A DNA stretch of 64,000 bases from DATKHR01 sp036557365 (GCA_036557365.1 DATBHR010000077.1:186001-250000), one strand, 5' to 3'; positions 40,314 to 49,901 are shown, counted from the stretch's first letter. The notes: generated from the letters alone by a model not told the origin. Program-made: numbers and translations.

Positions 40314-42530
40314 CTAGTGGCTCGTCGACGGGCCGCTCTTGAGCTCCCCGCCGAAGAATTCATCGACGCGCGACCACGCGTCGCGCAGCACGTGCTCGCG
40401 TGTGAAGTAGTGGAACTCGCCCGGGTATGTCATGAACGTGAGCAGATGGCTCTTGTTTTTCTTCATCAGCTCATCGATCAGCCGCACCGAATGCAGATAC
40501 GGCACGTTCACGTCCGCGGTGCCGTGCAGCACCAGAAGCGGCGTCTCCAGACGATCGACATGCGAGATGGGCGACGCATTCGCGTAGACGTCCGGATGCT
40601 GGTCCGGCGTGCCGATGCGGCTGGCCGTCCACCCGCCGTGGTACGGATCTTCGTAATACATCGCGTAGTCAACGACACCAGCGACATCGACAGCCGCGCG
40701 AAACAGCTTCGGCTGATCGGTCACCGCGATGAGCGTGAAGAAGCCGCCGTAGCTGAGCCCCCACACCCCCATCCGCGTCGAATCGACGTATGGGAGCGTC
40801 TTCAGGTAGTTGGCCGCCATCCACGCGTCCTTCGCGTCCTTGCCGCCGACGTCCATATAGACGCCCTCGCGCCAGTCGCGGCCGTAGCCGATGCTGCCGC
40901 GATAATCCGGCGCAATCACGATATAGCCCTGCTGCAGCAGGTACTGATGGAAGCTGTAGTAGACGGCGTAGTTCCGCTGCACATGCCAGCCGTCGTAATT
41001 CTGATTCACGCCGTCGCCGTGGATCCAGACGACCGCCGGATGCTTCTTCGATCGATCGAGATTCTTCGGCACGAAGAGCCACGCCGGCACCTGCTGTCCG
41101 TCCGGTCCCGCGTAGTGAATGACTTCCGGCGCGACGAGCTGCGACTTGTCGATGGATGACGGCATCGAGTCGGACAGACGCGTGACCTGCTTGGATGCCG
41201 GATCGATGACATAGAGGTCAGCGGAATTCTGCGGATCGGTGTGCTGATACACGATCCGCTTGCCGTCCGGCGACCAGATGGCCGAGATGTTCGTGCCGCG
41301 GCCGCTCGTCAGCTGCGTGATCGTCGCCTTCGACGGGTCGCCCGCGATCTCCGCGACGTACAAATGCCGCGTGCCGTAGTGATCGGCCTCGTTGGCGTCG
41401 AAGACGATCCGTTTGCTGTCCGGCGACCACATCGGCCGCCACGCCTCGAACTTGCCTTTCGTGATCTGGACGGGCTCGGACGCCTTCGCCGCGTCGCTGC
41501 CTGGCGCCGGCATCACGTAGAGATGATCCCAACCGTCGCGGTCGCTCAGGAACGCCAGCCACTTTCCATCAGGCGAGGGCTGCGCGTTGGCGTTCGCGTC
41601 GCCGGTGATGCTCCAGAACTTCTCCTTGACGTCCTCGTGCACGACCTTCGGCTCGCCGCCGGCGATGTCCACGAGCATCGTCGTTCGCTTCTTGAAGTCG
41701 GGCGAGGTGCGGTCCATCACGAAATGATGTGCGTCGACCCATCGTCGCGCGCCGAATCCGCCGAAGCCGCCGCCGCCGGAAACTGCAAGCGTCCGGGCAG
41801 AGCCGCCGGTTGCCGGAACGACCGTCGTGGCGCCCGGGACGTTTTCGTTGATCGTGTAGATGATCTTCGCGCCCGAGTACGCCGGCGTCTGCTCGTGACG
41901 GATGGTGTGCGGCGCGTCGCTCACGACGAGCGACAGACCGTCGGGCGACCAACTGATCGCGCCAAGCATGCGATCGGGCGCGTGCAGCACGATCTGATCA
42001 CGGCTGTCGGCGAGCGTCCGCACCACGAGATCGCTGCCGCCGGCCGGTCGATTGGCGCGCCCGCCGGCCGCCACCGGCGCTGGCGCCGCCGATTCATTCA
42101 GCGGCCGTACGAACGCGACCTTCTTTCCGTCAGGGGACGGCGTCATGCCCATTTCGATCGGCGCGGTGGTCCAGACGGCGGACGCGGCACTTCCGTCGAG
42201 GGGCACGCGCCACAGATCGCCGCTCTTCGGAACCATCAGCGCGGCGCCGTCGGCGCTCCAGAACGCTCCCGTGAGTGACGAACCGGCGCCCGCGAGCTCC
42301 CGCGGCTGCGAACCGCCGCTTGCGCTCGCAATGAAAACCTTAGATATGCCCGCGCGATCCCAGACGAAGACGACGGATCGTCCGTCGGGGCTCCACATTG
42401 GATTCGAAGGATGACGGATGTCGATGAGCTGGTCGATCGTCAGGTGGTTCGCATCGGTGCGGGGCTGGACCGCCTGGGCGCTGCAGGAGGCCGTCACAAC
42501 AGCAAGGAACAGTAATGAATACGCTTTCAT
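40314..42530 (-). CDS. S9 dipeptidyl-peptidase-like lipoprotein
   Basis: 738 residues. A signal peptide with a lipobox-like TASC (residues about 13-16) suggests lipid anchoring. Beta-propeller with WSPDGRSVVF, WSPDGLSLVV, PSPDGKWLAF and WSPDGKRIVY blades (about 30-470), then a DPP4-like hydrolase domain: catalytic serine near 593 in WGLSYGGFF, Asp in HGTADVNVP and His in GEFHYFTREH. GGAGGG precedes the ATG, and a TATACT at 42564-42559 gives a short leader. First gene of a run with the secreted unknown protein and the exported RidA. Confidence 0.92.
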   Translation of the reverse strand: MKAYSLLFLAVVTASCSAQAVQPRTDANHLTIDQLIDIRHPSNPMWSPDGRSVVFVWDRAGISKVFIASASGGSQPRELAGAGSSLTGAFWSADGAALMVPKSGDLWRVPLDGSAASAVWTTAPIEMGMTPSPDGKKVAFVRPLNESAAPAPVAAGGRANRPAGGSDLVVRTLADSRDQIVLHAPDRMLGAISWSPDGLSLVVSDAPHTIRHEQTPAYSGAKIIYTINENVPGATTVVPATGGSARTLAVSGGGGFGGFGARRWVDAHHFVMDRTSPDFKKRTTMLVDIAGGEPKVVHEDVKEKFWSITGDANANAQPSPDGKWLAFLSDRDGWDHLYVMPAPGSDAAKASEPVQITKGKFEAWRPMWSPDSKRIVFDANEADHYGTRHLYVAEIAGDPSKATITQLTSGRGTNISAIWSPDGKRIVYQHTDPQNSADLYVIDPASKQVTRLSDSMPSSIDKSQLVAPEVIHYAGPDGQQVPAWLFVPKNLDRSKKHPAVVWIHGDGVNQNYDGWHVQRNYAVYYSFHQYLLQQGYIVIAPDYRGSIGYGRDWREGVYMDVGGKDAKDAWMAANYLKTLPYVDSTRMGVWGLSYGGFFTLIAVTDQPKLFRAAVDVAGVVDYAMYYEDPYHGGWTASRIGTPDQHPDVYANASPISHVDRLETPLLVLHGTADVNVPYLHSVRLIDELMKKNKSHLLTFMTYPGEFHYFTREHVLRDAWSRVDEFFGGELKSGPSTSH

Positions 42531-42831
42531 GTCGAACCCTCCACGTGGGTACCGCCGGAGTATAGCGAGAAACGCCCGCGCTGCCCGATCCGGCGATCGC
42601 TGTCATCGGGATCGGCTGAGCCAACGAGCGCCTTTGTCTGAAATCGTTCCCGAACAATTCAAGTTTCCGTACGCCTTTCGTAGAAGATCGCATTTCGTCG
42701 TCAATGTCCGTTCGTGTTCGTTGTATCACCGAACGGAAACTGCTAAAAGATTTCCTTCCGATATTGAGAGTTCCAGCGGACCGTCTCATTCAGACCCGTC
42801 CAGCCAACATTCTCCCGCAGGAGGACATTTC
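42531..42831. other. Divergent promoter region, S9 peptidase / TonB-dependent receptor
   Basis: 300 bp without a supported gene. It contains the minus-strand -10 TATACT (42564-42559) for the S9 gene. An inverted repeat TCCGTTCG (42707-42714) / CGAACGGA (42730-42737) and a longer-range pair GTTTCCG (42663) / CGGAAAC (42733) could fold in the receptor leader. AGGAGG for the receptor is at about 42819-42824. Confidence 0.5.
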
Positions 42832-45723
42832 ATGAAGTTCGTCATCAGGTTCCTGAGCGTGCTCGCTGTCGCGAGTGTCGCCGCAACGGCGTACGCGCAG
42901 GTGCAGACGGGCAGCATTCTCGTCAAGACTACGGACGAGCAGGGCGCCGTCACCCCGGGCGTGACCGTCACGATCAGCAGCCCGGTTCTCGTTTCGGGTT
43001 CCATGACTGCCGTCACGGACGTCAGCGGCACCTACCGATTCCCTTCGCTCGTGCCCGGCACCTACTCGGTCAAGATCGAGCTCTCGGGTTTCCAAACGGT
43101 CGTCCGTGAAGGCATCGTTGTCCTCGTCGGGCAGACCACGCCGCTCGACATGACGATGAAAGTCGCAACGCTGGCCGAGACGGTCACCGTGAGCGGCGAT
43201 TCACCGGTCGTCGATACCACGAGCGCGAACGTCGCGGTGAACCTGAGTGAGCAGCTGCTCCAGGGCACACCTGGCGGCCGCGACATCTGGGCCCTTGTCG
43301 AATACAAAGTGCCGAGCTTGACGATCACGCGTCCTGACGTGGGCGGCACGTCCGGCGGCCTGCAGGGCACCTACAGCGCGCGCGGCACGACGAGCGGACA
43401 GAATTCCCAGTACCTGAACGGCATCAACGTCGGCGACCCGAGCGCCATCGGCGCTGCGGGCTACTACTACGACTTCGATGCGTTCGACGACATCCAGGTC
43501 TCGACCGGCGCGCATGACATCACCGTGCCGACGGGCGGCGTTTTCCTGAACATGGTCACCAAGAGCGGCGGCAACACCTGGCAGGGGCGGACGACCTTCG
43601 CATGGGAAGGCAGCGGCACGCAGAGCTCGAACATCGACGACAACCTGCTCAAGTACGGCTTTATCTCGAGCACGAACAAGGTCGACTTCGTGTCCGACGT
43701 CAACTTCAGCATCGGCGGTCCGCTGATCAAGAACAAGCTGCGCGCCTTCGGATCGATCCGCGACTGGCGCGTCCACGTCAACGTCCCGGCGGCATTTTCG
43801 ACGACCGTTCTCGACCAGACGAATATCGACTCGGGTCTCGTCAACATCACCTACTCGCTGAACGACAAGAACCGGCTGACCGGTTTTTACTCGAAGCAGC
43901 GCTACAACAAACCGAACCGATTCCTCAATTCGCCGACCACCACGCTGGTTGCCGACTCGACGAGCAACGAAGAGGACAAGTTCAGCGTGTATCAGGCATT
44001 GTGGAACAGCGTCGTGACGTCGAACTTCTTCATCGACGCCCGGCTCGGCTACAACACGATTCTCTTCCCAACCTATCTGAACGGCTCCGCGCAGTCGCTG
44101 ACCGACAACGCCACCGGCATCATCACCGGGAACTACACGGCGAACACCGTCCGCCATCGTCCGCGTCTACAGACCAACGTCACGGGCAACTACTACGTCG
44201 ATCAGGCGCTCGGCGGCCGCCACGAGTTCAAGTTCGGCATCGACGTCACTCACGCAGCGGGCAGCGTCGAAACGACGCGCTTCGACGACCTGACGGCCAA
44301 CTGGAACAGTCAAACCAACCAGTCGGTCGCCGTGACGCTGTATGCCACGCCGTTCGACACGGCCACGACGCTCAACAACACCGCCCTGTTCGCGCAGGAC
44401 AGCTACTCGGTGAAGCGGCTGACGGTGACCGGCGGCCTCCGGTACGAGCATCTCGACGGCTACCTGCCGGATCAGTCGAGTCCTGCCACGAAGTGGACGG
44501 CGCTGGGAGTGCCGGCATTCCAGAACGTGCCGCGCTCGCTCTCGGAGACGAACGTGGTCACCTGGAACACGACCGGACCGCGTCTGAGCGCCGCTTACGA
44601 TCTCGCTGGCGACGGCCGGACGGCCCTCAAGGGATCAGCCGCCCGCTACTACTACATCATCGCGACGACGGGCACGCCGCTCGACTCGCTGAACCCGAAC
44701 TCGACGTACCAGGCCACTTATGGCTGGAACGACCTCAATCACGATCTGATCTTCCAGCCTGGCGAGCAGACTGGAGCGCCGGTCATCACGTCGGGAACGA
44801 CGACATCCGTCTCGTCGGACTATCGACGTCCATACACTGACGAGTACACACTCGGCGTCGACCGCGACCTCGGTCAGTCGTTGAAGGTGAGCGCGGTGTA
44901 CTCGTACAGGCGCGAGAAATATCAGCAGGGCACGCTGAACGTCAGCAACGCGTTCGCCACGACGCCGTCCACGCGGACCGATACCGGCCCCGACGGCCGC
45001 GCCGGCACGGCGGACGACACGACGTACCAGTACTTCGATCGAATCGGCACCGGAAACCTGGTGTCGGTGACCAACGATCCGAACGCGACGCAAACCTACA
45101 AGGGCATCGAGCTCACCGCCACCAAACGCCTGTCGAACCACTGGCAGGTCCTGGCGGGCTACACGTACGCGCACACGAGCTGGGTGAACTTCACGGTGCC
45201 GAACCTGACGACGCCGAATCCGAACAGCGCGATCGACATGAACGGTCCGGTGGTCACCAACGCGTACAGCTCGACGGCCGGGCAAACCGGTGACCGTCCG
45301 CAGCAGTTCAAGCTGACCGGGTCGTACACGCTGCCGTGGTACGACATCGATCTCGCGGCGAACTTCCGCTCGCAGAGCGGCATCGCGCTGACTCGCTACA
45401 TCAGCACGCCGGCAACGGTGGGCGGCGCCTTCAACGTCAACGTGGGTCCGGTCGGCGCGCTGCGTCTCGATCCGGTGACGACGCTCGATCTCCGCGTCGG
45501 CAAGGTGTTCAAGTTCGGCCCGCGTGCGCTCGAGACGGCAATGGATCTCTACAACCTGTTCAACGCCAACACCGCGTGGGACGCGCGTGCCGGCAGCGGC
45601 ACGCTCAACTTCCTCTACGGCGGTGTCGCCGGCGGACCGGTGAACACGCTGCCGCAGTTCGGATCGCCGGCGCAGGTGCTCGCGCCGCGCATCATCCGCT
45701 TCTCGGCGGCCTTCAGGTTCTAA
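42832..45723 (+). CDS. TonB-dependent receptor, Oar-like, second
   Basis: 963 residues from ATG 42832 with AGGAGG upstream. Signal peptide 1-22 (TAYAQ), carboxypeptidase-regulatory domain (about 24-105, TPGVTVTISSPVLVSGSMTAVTDVSGTYRFP split by strands), plug (about 120-240, YLNGINVGDPSAIG, FDAFDDIQVSTGAHD) and a beta-barrel ending RIIRFSAAFRF. It differs from the receptor at 35538 in its plug and is about 90 residues shorter. The ligand is unknown. It ends in a 9-bp repeat/hairpin region facing the convergent transporter gene. Confidence 0.92.
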   Translation: MKFVIRFLSVLAVASVAATAYAQVQTGSILVKTTDEQGAVTPGVTVTISSPVLVSGSMTAVTDVSGTYRFPSLVPGTYSVKIELSGFQTVVREGIVVLVGQTTPLDMTMKVATLAETVTVSGDSPVVDTTSANVAVNLSEQLLQGTPGGRDIWALVEYKVPSLTITRPDVGGTSGGLQGTYSARGTTSGQNSQYLNGINVGDPSAIGAAGYYYDFDAFDDIQVSTGAHDITVPTGGVFLNMVTKSGGNTWQGRTTFAWEGSGTQSSNIDDNLLKYGFISSTNKVDFVSDVNFSIGGPLIKNKLRAFGSIRDWRVHVNVPAAFSTTVLDQTNIDSGLVNITYSLNDKNRLTGFYSKQRYNKPNRFLNSPTTTLVADSTSNEEDKFSVYQALWNSVVTSNFFIDARLGYNTILFPTYLNGSAQSLTDNATGIITGNYTANTVRHRPRLQTNVTGNYYVDQALGGRHEFKFGIDVTHAAGSVETTRFDDLTANWNSQTNQSVAVTLYATPFDTATTLNNTALFAQDSYSVKRLTVTGGLRYEHLDGYLPDQSSPATKWTALGVPAFQNVPRSLSETNVVTWNTTGPRLSAAYDLAGDGRTALKGSAARYYYIIATTGTPLDSLNPNSTYQATYGWNDLNHDLIFQPGEQTGAPVITSGTTTSVSSDYRRPYTDEYTLGVDRDLGQSLKVSAVYSYRREKYQQGTLNVSNAFATTPSTRTDTGPDGRAGTADDTTYQYFDRIGTGNLVSVTNDPNATQTYKGIELTATKRLSNHWQVLAGYTYAHTSWVNFTVPNLTTPNPNSAIDMNGPVVTNAYSSTAGQTGDRPQQFKLTGSYTLPWYDIDLAANFRSQSGIALTRYISTPATVGGAFNVNVGPVGALRLDPVTTLDLRVGKVFKFGPRALETAMDLYNLFNANTAWDARAGSGTLNFLYGGVAGGPVNTLPQFGSPAQVLAPRIIRFSAAFRF

Positions 45724-45726
45724 ATT

Positions 45727-45800
45727 GGTCGGGTAGGTTGGATAGGTCAGGTGGGTCGGGTGGGGAGCATCCCCACCCGACCTACTCGACCCACCTGCCC
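45727..45800. repeat. 9-bp repeats arranged as an inverted pair (terminator-like hairpin)
   Basis: Four units of the GGTCGGGTG type, an 11-bp centre, then three units of the complementary CACCCGACC type. The centre folds as a perfect 12-bp stem (45754-45765 with 45771-45782) and loop AGCAT. It fills the gap between two convergent genes, so it may end transcription from both sides, though there is no T run. Confidence 0.8.
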
Positions 45801-47002
45801 TAAGCGAGCCACCACGCGCCCATCACGAGCGTTGTGATCGTCAGCGGAATTCCTACCCTCGCGTAGTCCCAGAATCCGATCGTCACGCCTCGTCGACGCG
45901 CGCCTTCGACGACGATCAGGTTCGCGATCGAGCCGACGATCGTCAGGTTCCCGGCAAACGTGCTTGCCATCGCCAGGACCAGCCACGCGCGTCCAGGATC
46001 CGGCAGCGTCGGCACGAGGTGCGACAACAGCATCACGGCGGGAACGTTGCTCACCGCGTTCGACAGCACCGCGACCGTTGCGGTCAGGCCGCCGAGCGTC
46101 CGCACGCCGAGCGGCGCGAGAAGCTGGAAAATCCGCCGGTCGATCCCCGCCTGTTCTGCTCCGGCGACGACGACGAAGAGGCCGGCGAAGAGCATGAGCA
46201 GATCCCAGTCGATGGCCGCGTAGATCTTGCGCGGCGACACGCGGCGCGTCACGAGCAGCGCCGCGGCGCCTGCCGCGGACACGAGCGCCGTGTCGTAGCC
46301 CGCAAGAAATCCGGCCAGCATCGCCAGCGCGACGACGATCGTCTTGACGAGCACCGGCCCGTGCGGCGTCACCGGTTCCATCGCGACGACGTCCGTGGAC
46401 ACCGAGGTCAGCTGGCGACGGAAGAACAGCCAGATGACGAGGGCATCGACGATCAGGCCGAGAATCGCAATCGGCATGAGCGACGACGAAAACGCGCGAA
46501 ACGAGATGCGCGACACGGTGCTGATCAGCATGTTCTGCGGGTTGCCGGTCACCGTTGCCGCGCTGCCGATGTTCGAGGCCGTCGCCAGCGCGAGCAGGTA
46601 CGGCAGCGGACGATGACGCCGTGCTTCCGCGACGTCGATCACGATCGGCGTGAAGACGAGGCAGATGGTGTCGTTGACGAAGAGCGCCGACAGGAACCCG
46701 GCCGTGAACACGAGCGCGAGCACGAGCAGCACCGGGTGCGTCACGCGTTCGGTCACGACACGAACGAGCGCCGCGAGCCCGCCGGACAGACGCAGGTGCG
46801 CGACCAACACCATCATGCCGAAGAGCAGCACCAGTGTCCGAAAGTCCACGGCCCGCACCGCATCGTCGAATCCGATGGCGCCGGTGACGACCATGAGAAT
46901 CGCGCCGACGAGCGCGGCGCCGGTGCGGTCAACGGCGAGGCCTGGTGCGCGGCCGAGGGCGACGACCGCGTATGTGGCGAGAAAGATGAGGAACGTGATC
47001 AC
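45800..47002 (-). CDS. SLC13/ArsB/NhaD-type membrane transporter
   Basis: 400 residues from GTG 47002, with about ten membrane helices. Two inverted halves carry the family signatures VNDTICLVFTPIV and TASNIGSAATVTGNPQNMLI in the first half, and SNAVSNVPAVMLLSHL and FAGNLTIVGSIANLIVVEGAR in the second. These fit the ion-transporter superfamily that includes ArsB, NhaD and dicarboxylate carriers. The substrate could be an anion with Na+ or H+; no arsenic or other pathway genes are adjacent. It is 108 bp downstream of folE on the same strand. Confidence 0.88.
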   Translation of the reverse strand: MITFLIFLATYAVVALGRAPGLAVDRTGAALVGAILMVVTGAIGFDDAVRAVDFRTLVLLFGMMVLVAHLRLSGGLAALVRVVTERVTHPVLLVLALVFTAGFLSALFVNDTICLVFTPIVIDVAEARRHRPLPYLLALATASNIGSAATVTGNPQNMLISTVSRISFRAFSSSLMPIAILGLIVDALVIWLFFRRQLTSVSTDVVAMEPVTPHGPVLVKTIVVALAMLAGFLAGYDTALVSAAGAAALLVTRRVSPRKIYAAIDWDLLMLFAGLFVVVAGAEQAGIDRRIFQLLAPLGVRTLGGLTATVAVLSNAVSNVPAVMLLSHLVPTLPDPGRAWLVLAMASTFAGNLTIVGSIANLIVVEGARRRGVTIGFWDYARVGIPLTITTLVMGAWWLA

Positions 47003-47110
47003 AAGAGGATCGAGCCGGACGCGGCCGCCGAGCCGGCTTCGATGCTCAGGCAGGCTGAACGGAACGCGACGGTCGAAGCGGACGGACGGATCGGTTCGAT
47101 CGCGTGAGGA

Positions 47111-47713
47111 CTAGTCGTCACCGACACAGGCAAGGCCCGTGGCGCTCTCGCGCATGCCACCCGTCGCGCTGCGCAGCTTGATCAGTTCGAGGAACTCCAT
47201 ACGCGTCCGCGAATGATCTCTGAAGGCTCCAAGCATCGCGCTCGTGACCGCAAACGAATTCTGTTTCTCGACGCCGCGCATCGACATGCAGAGGTGCGTG
47301 GCCTCGACGACCACGGCGACGCCGAGCGGGTTGATCGTTTCGCGAATCGTGTTCGCGATCTGCTGAGTCAGCCGCTCCTGCACCTGGAGACGCCGCGCGA
47401 ACACATCGACGAGTCTCGGAATCTTGCTGAGTCCGATCACACGGTTGCTGGGAATGTAGGCGACGTGGCACTTTCCGAAGAACGGCAGCAGGTGATGTTC
47501 GCAGAGGCTGTAGAAGTCGATGTCCTTGACGATCACCATCTCGCTATAATCGACGGTGAACAGCGCGTTGTTCAGCACCTTCTCGATATCCGCTCTGTAC
47601 CCGCTCGTGAGGAATTCGTACGCCTTCGCCACGCGCTTCGGCGTGTTGACCAGGCCCTCGCGGTCAGGATCCTCGCCGAGTTCCTTCAGCAGCGTCCTGA
47701 TGAGCTCTTGCAT
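47111..47713 (-). CDS. folE: GTP cyclohydrolase I
   Basis: 200 residues. It makes dihydroneopterin triphosphate, the first step of folate and pterin synthesis. Zinc ligands C71 and H74 in SLCEHHLLPF and C142 in ATHLCMSMRG; GLSKIPRLVDVFARRLQVQE and QNSFAVTSAM are family hallmarks. AGGAGG abuts the ATG with no spacer, which is too close for normal use; TAAAAT lies 6 nt before the ATG, so the mRNA is probably leaderless. Its 5' end overlaps the 5' end of the divergent gene at 47700 by 14 bp. The C-terminal tail is slightly longer than usual (ESATGLACVGDD). Confidence 0.95.
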   Translation of the reverse strand: MQELIRTLLKELGEDPDREGLVNTPKRVAKAYEFLTSGYRADIEKVLNNALFTVDYSEMVIVKDIDFYSLCEHHLLPFFGKCHVAYIPSNRVIGLSKIPRLVDVFARRLQVQERLTQQIANTIRETINPLGVAVVVEATHLCMSMRGVEKQNSFAVTSAMLGAFRDHSRTRMEFLELIKLRSATGGMRESATGLACVGDD

Positions 47714-48410
47714 CCTCCTATTTTATATCCCGGTTCTTCTTGCCGGGCTGCAGTCGCCTGACGCGCTCTACGCGGACCGCGCCAACATCGCGAGCGCGAA
47801 ACAGGCCGCGGACATCTGGGCGGCGGAGCTCGCACAGCATCCGCAGGCGCCCGACGCTTTCGAGGTCGCATGGAAACTGGCGCGCGCGGACTACTGGCTC
47901 GGCGGGCATGCGCCTGAGAACGAGCGTCGCAAGTACCTCGAGCAGGGAATGGAGGCGTCGAAGAAAGCGATCGAGCTGCAGTCGAATCGGCCCGAGGGTC
48001 ACTTCTGGCTGGCCGCCACTATGGGAACGCTCGCAGAGTCGTTCGGCATGCGGCAGGGACTGAAGTATCGGAAGCCGATCAAGGAAGAGCTCGAGACGGT
48101 CCTGAAAATGGATCCCGCCTTCATGCAGGGCTCGGCGGATCGCGCGCTGGGCCGCTGGTACTTCAAGGTGCCGGGAATGTTCGGGGGCAGCAACAAGGAA
48201 GCTGAGGCGCATCTCCGCACCTCGTTGAAATACAACCCCGTGAGTTCAGCGTCGCTCTTTTTTCTCGCCGAAGTACTGCTGGACGAGAACAAGAAGGACG
48301 AGGCGCGCGCGGAACTCCAGAAGGTCCTCGATGCGCCACTCGATCCCGAGTGGACGCCGGAAGACAAAGAGTTCAAGGAGAAAGCGCGCGCGCTCCTCGC
48401 GAAGCGCTAG
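47700..48410 (+). CDS. TPR-like secreted protein, TRAP-transporter TatT-component-like
   Basis: 236 residues from ATG 47700. A hydrophobic N-terminus (1-20, with C4) may be a signal peptide, though it lacks positive charges. The rest is helical, TPR-like: AFEVAWKLARADYWLG, GMEASKKAIELQSNRPEGHFWLA, ADRALGRWYFKVPGMFGGSNKEAEAHLRTSL split across repeats. The pattern GRWYFKVPG...GG is typical of TatT-like proteins. The start overlaps folE head to head, so either this start is too far upstream or the promoter lies within folE. It overlaps the ABA4-like gene end by 4 bp. Confidence 0.75.
   Translation: MSSCILLFYIPVLLAGLQSPDALYADRANIASAKQAADIWAAELAQHPQAPDAFEVAWKLARADYWLGGHAPENERRKYLEQGMEASKKAIELQSNRPEGHFWLAATMGTLAESFGMRQGLKYRKPIKEELETVLKMDPAFMQGSADRALGRWYFKVPGMFGGSNKEAEAHLRTSLKYNPVSSASLFFLAEVLLDENKKDEARAELQKVLDAPLDPEWTPEDKEFKEKARALLAKR
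47720..47725 (-). promoter_or_regulatory. -10 box TAAAAT for folE
   Basis: TATAAAAT on the minus strand (47727 to 47720), directly followed by AGGAGG and the ATG at 47713. The promoter lies inside the first codons of the opposite gene. Confidence 0.55.
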
Positions 48411-48841
48411 ATCTCGGCAACGACGGGCGCTGTACCGAATGCCCGGCGGACCGCCGAGTACGACAGCCACCCAACAGGCCCGAACATAAACGTCAGCAAC
48501 AGGCATGGCACGACCGCCAGATGCGGTACGCCTCGCTCGTGCGCATCCATGACTTCCCACCGGCCGACCAGCAGATCGAATGCGAGGTAGTGAATCCACC
48601 CGGCCAGGAGGAGCCACGGATTGGCGAACAGCGCCGCGACCCCGGCGAGCGATGAGAAGCTTCCCGAACTCGATGCCCACTGTGTGAGCAGGATCGCAAG
48701 ATAGACGGCCGCGAAGATCGCCGGCATCGCGAGGCCGGCGACAGAGTGCACGGCCCAGCGCCGGCGCGGAAAGAAGATCAGCGCGAGCCAGCCGACGAGC
48801 GCGAGCGGGTTGACGATCGAGAAGACCTGGGCTGGCGTCAT
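48407..48841 (-). CDS. ABA4-like membrane protein (DUF4281)
   Basis: 144 residues with four membrane helices (about 5-23, 33-52, 72-90 and 108-127). The segment WIHYLAFDLLVGRWEVMDAHERGVPH is the ABA4/DUF4281 hallmark, with the conserved HYLAFDL and W-x3-DA. The plant homologue takes part in neoxanthin formation; bacterial members have no settled function. GGAGG lies 6 nt before the ATG. It follows the larger membrane protein by 12 bp, so both are likely controlled by the TetR at 49940. Confidence 0.85.
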   Translation of the reverse strand: MTPAQVFSIVNPLALVGWLALIFFPRRRWAVHSVAGLAMPAIFAAVYLAILLTQWASSSGSFSSLAGVAALFANPWLLLAGWIHYLAFDLLVGRWEVMDAHERGVPHLAVVPCLLLTFMFGPVGWLSYSAVRRAFGTAPVVAEI

Positions 48842-48853
48842 CGAAGCCTCCGA

Positions 48854-49816
48854 TCAGGAAATCAGCACACGCCGACGCAAGGGCGAGTCGGCAACCAGCA
48901 TCCACATCGCCGCTGTCGTCACGATGGCCCATGCGGCCATGATGGCTTGTGTCGCCGCTTCGGGATGAATCGCCGGTTCGCCGCGAAGCGCCTGCGACAG
49001 GAGAATCGCAAAGAGGACCGCGTAGCTCGCCGCGGCCAGCATGATAGCGCGCACGCCGCGCGAGTCGCTCATATGCCGGCGTCGAATCACGAGCGCGACG
49101 ATGGCGAGCGCCTGGATGGCGTGGAGCCCGACGAAATGGGGGACGCGAAGATCGCCGTGCTCGGTGCTCCACCCGGTGCCCGGCAGCCCAGGTCCGCCGT
49201 CTGCGGCGCCGACGGTATGAGCGCCCGCAACCGGCAGGTTGTGCGTGACCCGCGCTTCGGCGATCTGTCCGGCCGTCGGCCGCGTCATCAGGCCGCCCGT
49301 CGACGCACCAATCAGCGTCATCGTCATTCCGAGACGGAACGCCCATCCGATCACCGGATCCGTGAACGTCTGCCGCCAGAGCGCAATCGCGACGAAGAGG
49401 CTCGCCAGCGTCTGCAGGAAAATTCCCACGCCCATGATGGTGTAGAGCGCGCCATCCAGCACCGTTGCGGTATTGAAGTGGCTGGTCGTTCCCCGCCATA
49501 CCTGGACGTCGATGATGCCGACTTCGATGACGAAGATGGCCGCGGTGATGAATCCTGCCACCCGGCGCGTCGAACGCCACTCGGGCAGGTAGCTGAAGAT
49601 CCAGACGAACGTGAAGCTGTAGATCGCCGTGGACAGCGCGAACTTCAGCGGCTTGAGCCACGCTGGAACTCCCAAGATGGTTCTCGCATCGAGCACGAGG
49701 CCGGCGGCGGACGCCACGGCGGCCACGGTCATGAGGAGGCCGACTGCCGTCAAAGGCTTGTTGATTCGCCAGGCGTCGTGGACGAGCGTGCGGAGACGAT
49801 TGGTCGACATGTTCAT
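48854..49816 (-). CDS. Multi-spanning membrane protein, unknown, TetR-controlled
   Basis: 320 residues from ATG 49816 (GGAAAGG just upstream); a frame extending to 49891 would run through an operator, so it is rejected. Seven to eight membrane helices; a notable loop HNLPVAGAHTVGAADGGPG (about 200) and VPHFVGLHAIQAL with histidines that could bind metal or haem. No named family recognised. Head of a two-gene unit with the ABA4-like gene, divergent from a TetR gene with two matching operators between. Confidence 0.75.
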   Translation of the reverse strand: MNMSTNRLRTLVHDAWRINKPLTAVGLLMTVAAVASAAGLVLDARTILGVPAWLKPLKFALSTAIYSFTFVWIFSYLPEWRSTRRVAGFITAAIFVIEVGIIDVQVWRGTTSHFNTATVLDGALYTIMGVGIFLQTLASLFVAIALWRQTFTDPVIGWAFRLGMTMTLIGASTGGLMTRPTAGQIAEARVTHNLPVAGAHTVGAADGGPGLPGTGWSTEHGDLRVPHFVGLHAIQALAIVALVIRRRHMSDSRGVRAIMLAAASYAVLFAILLSQALRGEPAIHPEAATQAIMAAWAIVTTAAMWMLVADSPLRRRVLIS

Positions 49817-49858
49817 GGCCTTTCCCTCTAGCTCCGGCGGGACGGTTCGAACGCCAGA

Positions 49859-49875
49859 TGTTAACGATGTCAACA
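49859..49875. promoter_or_regulatory. TetR operator 1
   Basis: TGTTAACGATGTCAACA, an imperfect palindrome with 15 of 17 bases identical to operator 2; centre-to-centre distance 43 bp, about four helical turns. Confidence 0.75.
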
Positions 49876-49901
49876 TGACGCCGCCAAGCATACCCGGCTT
49901 A

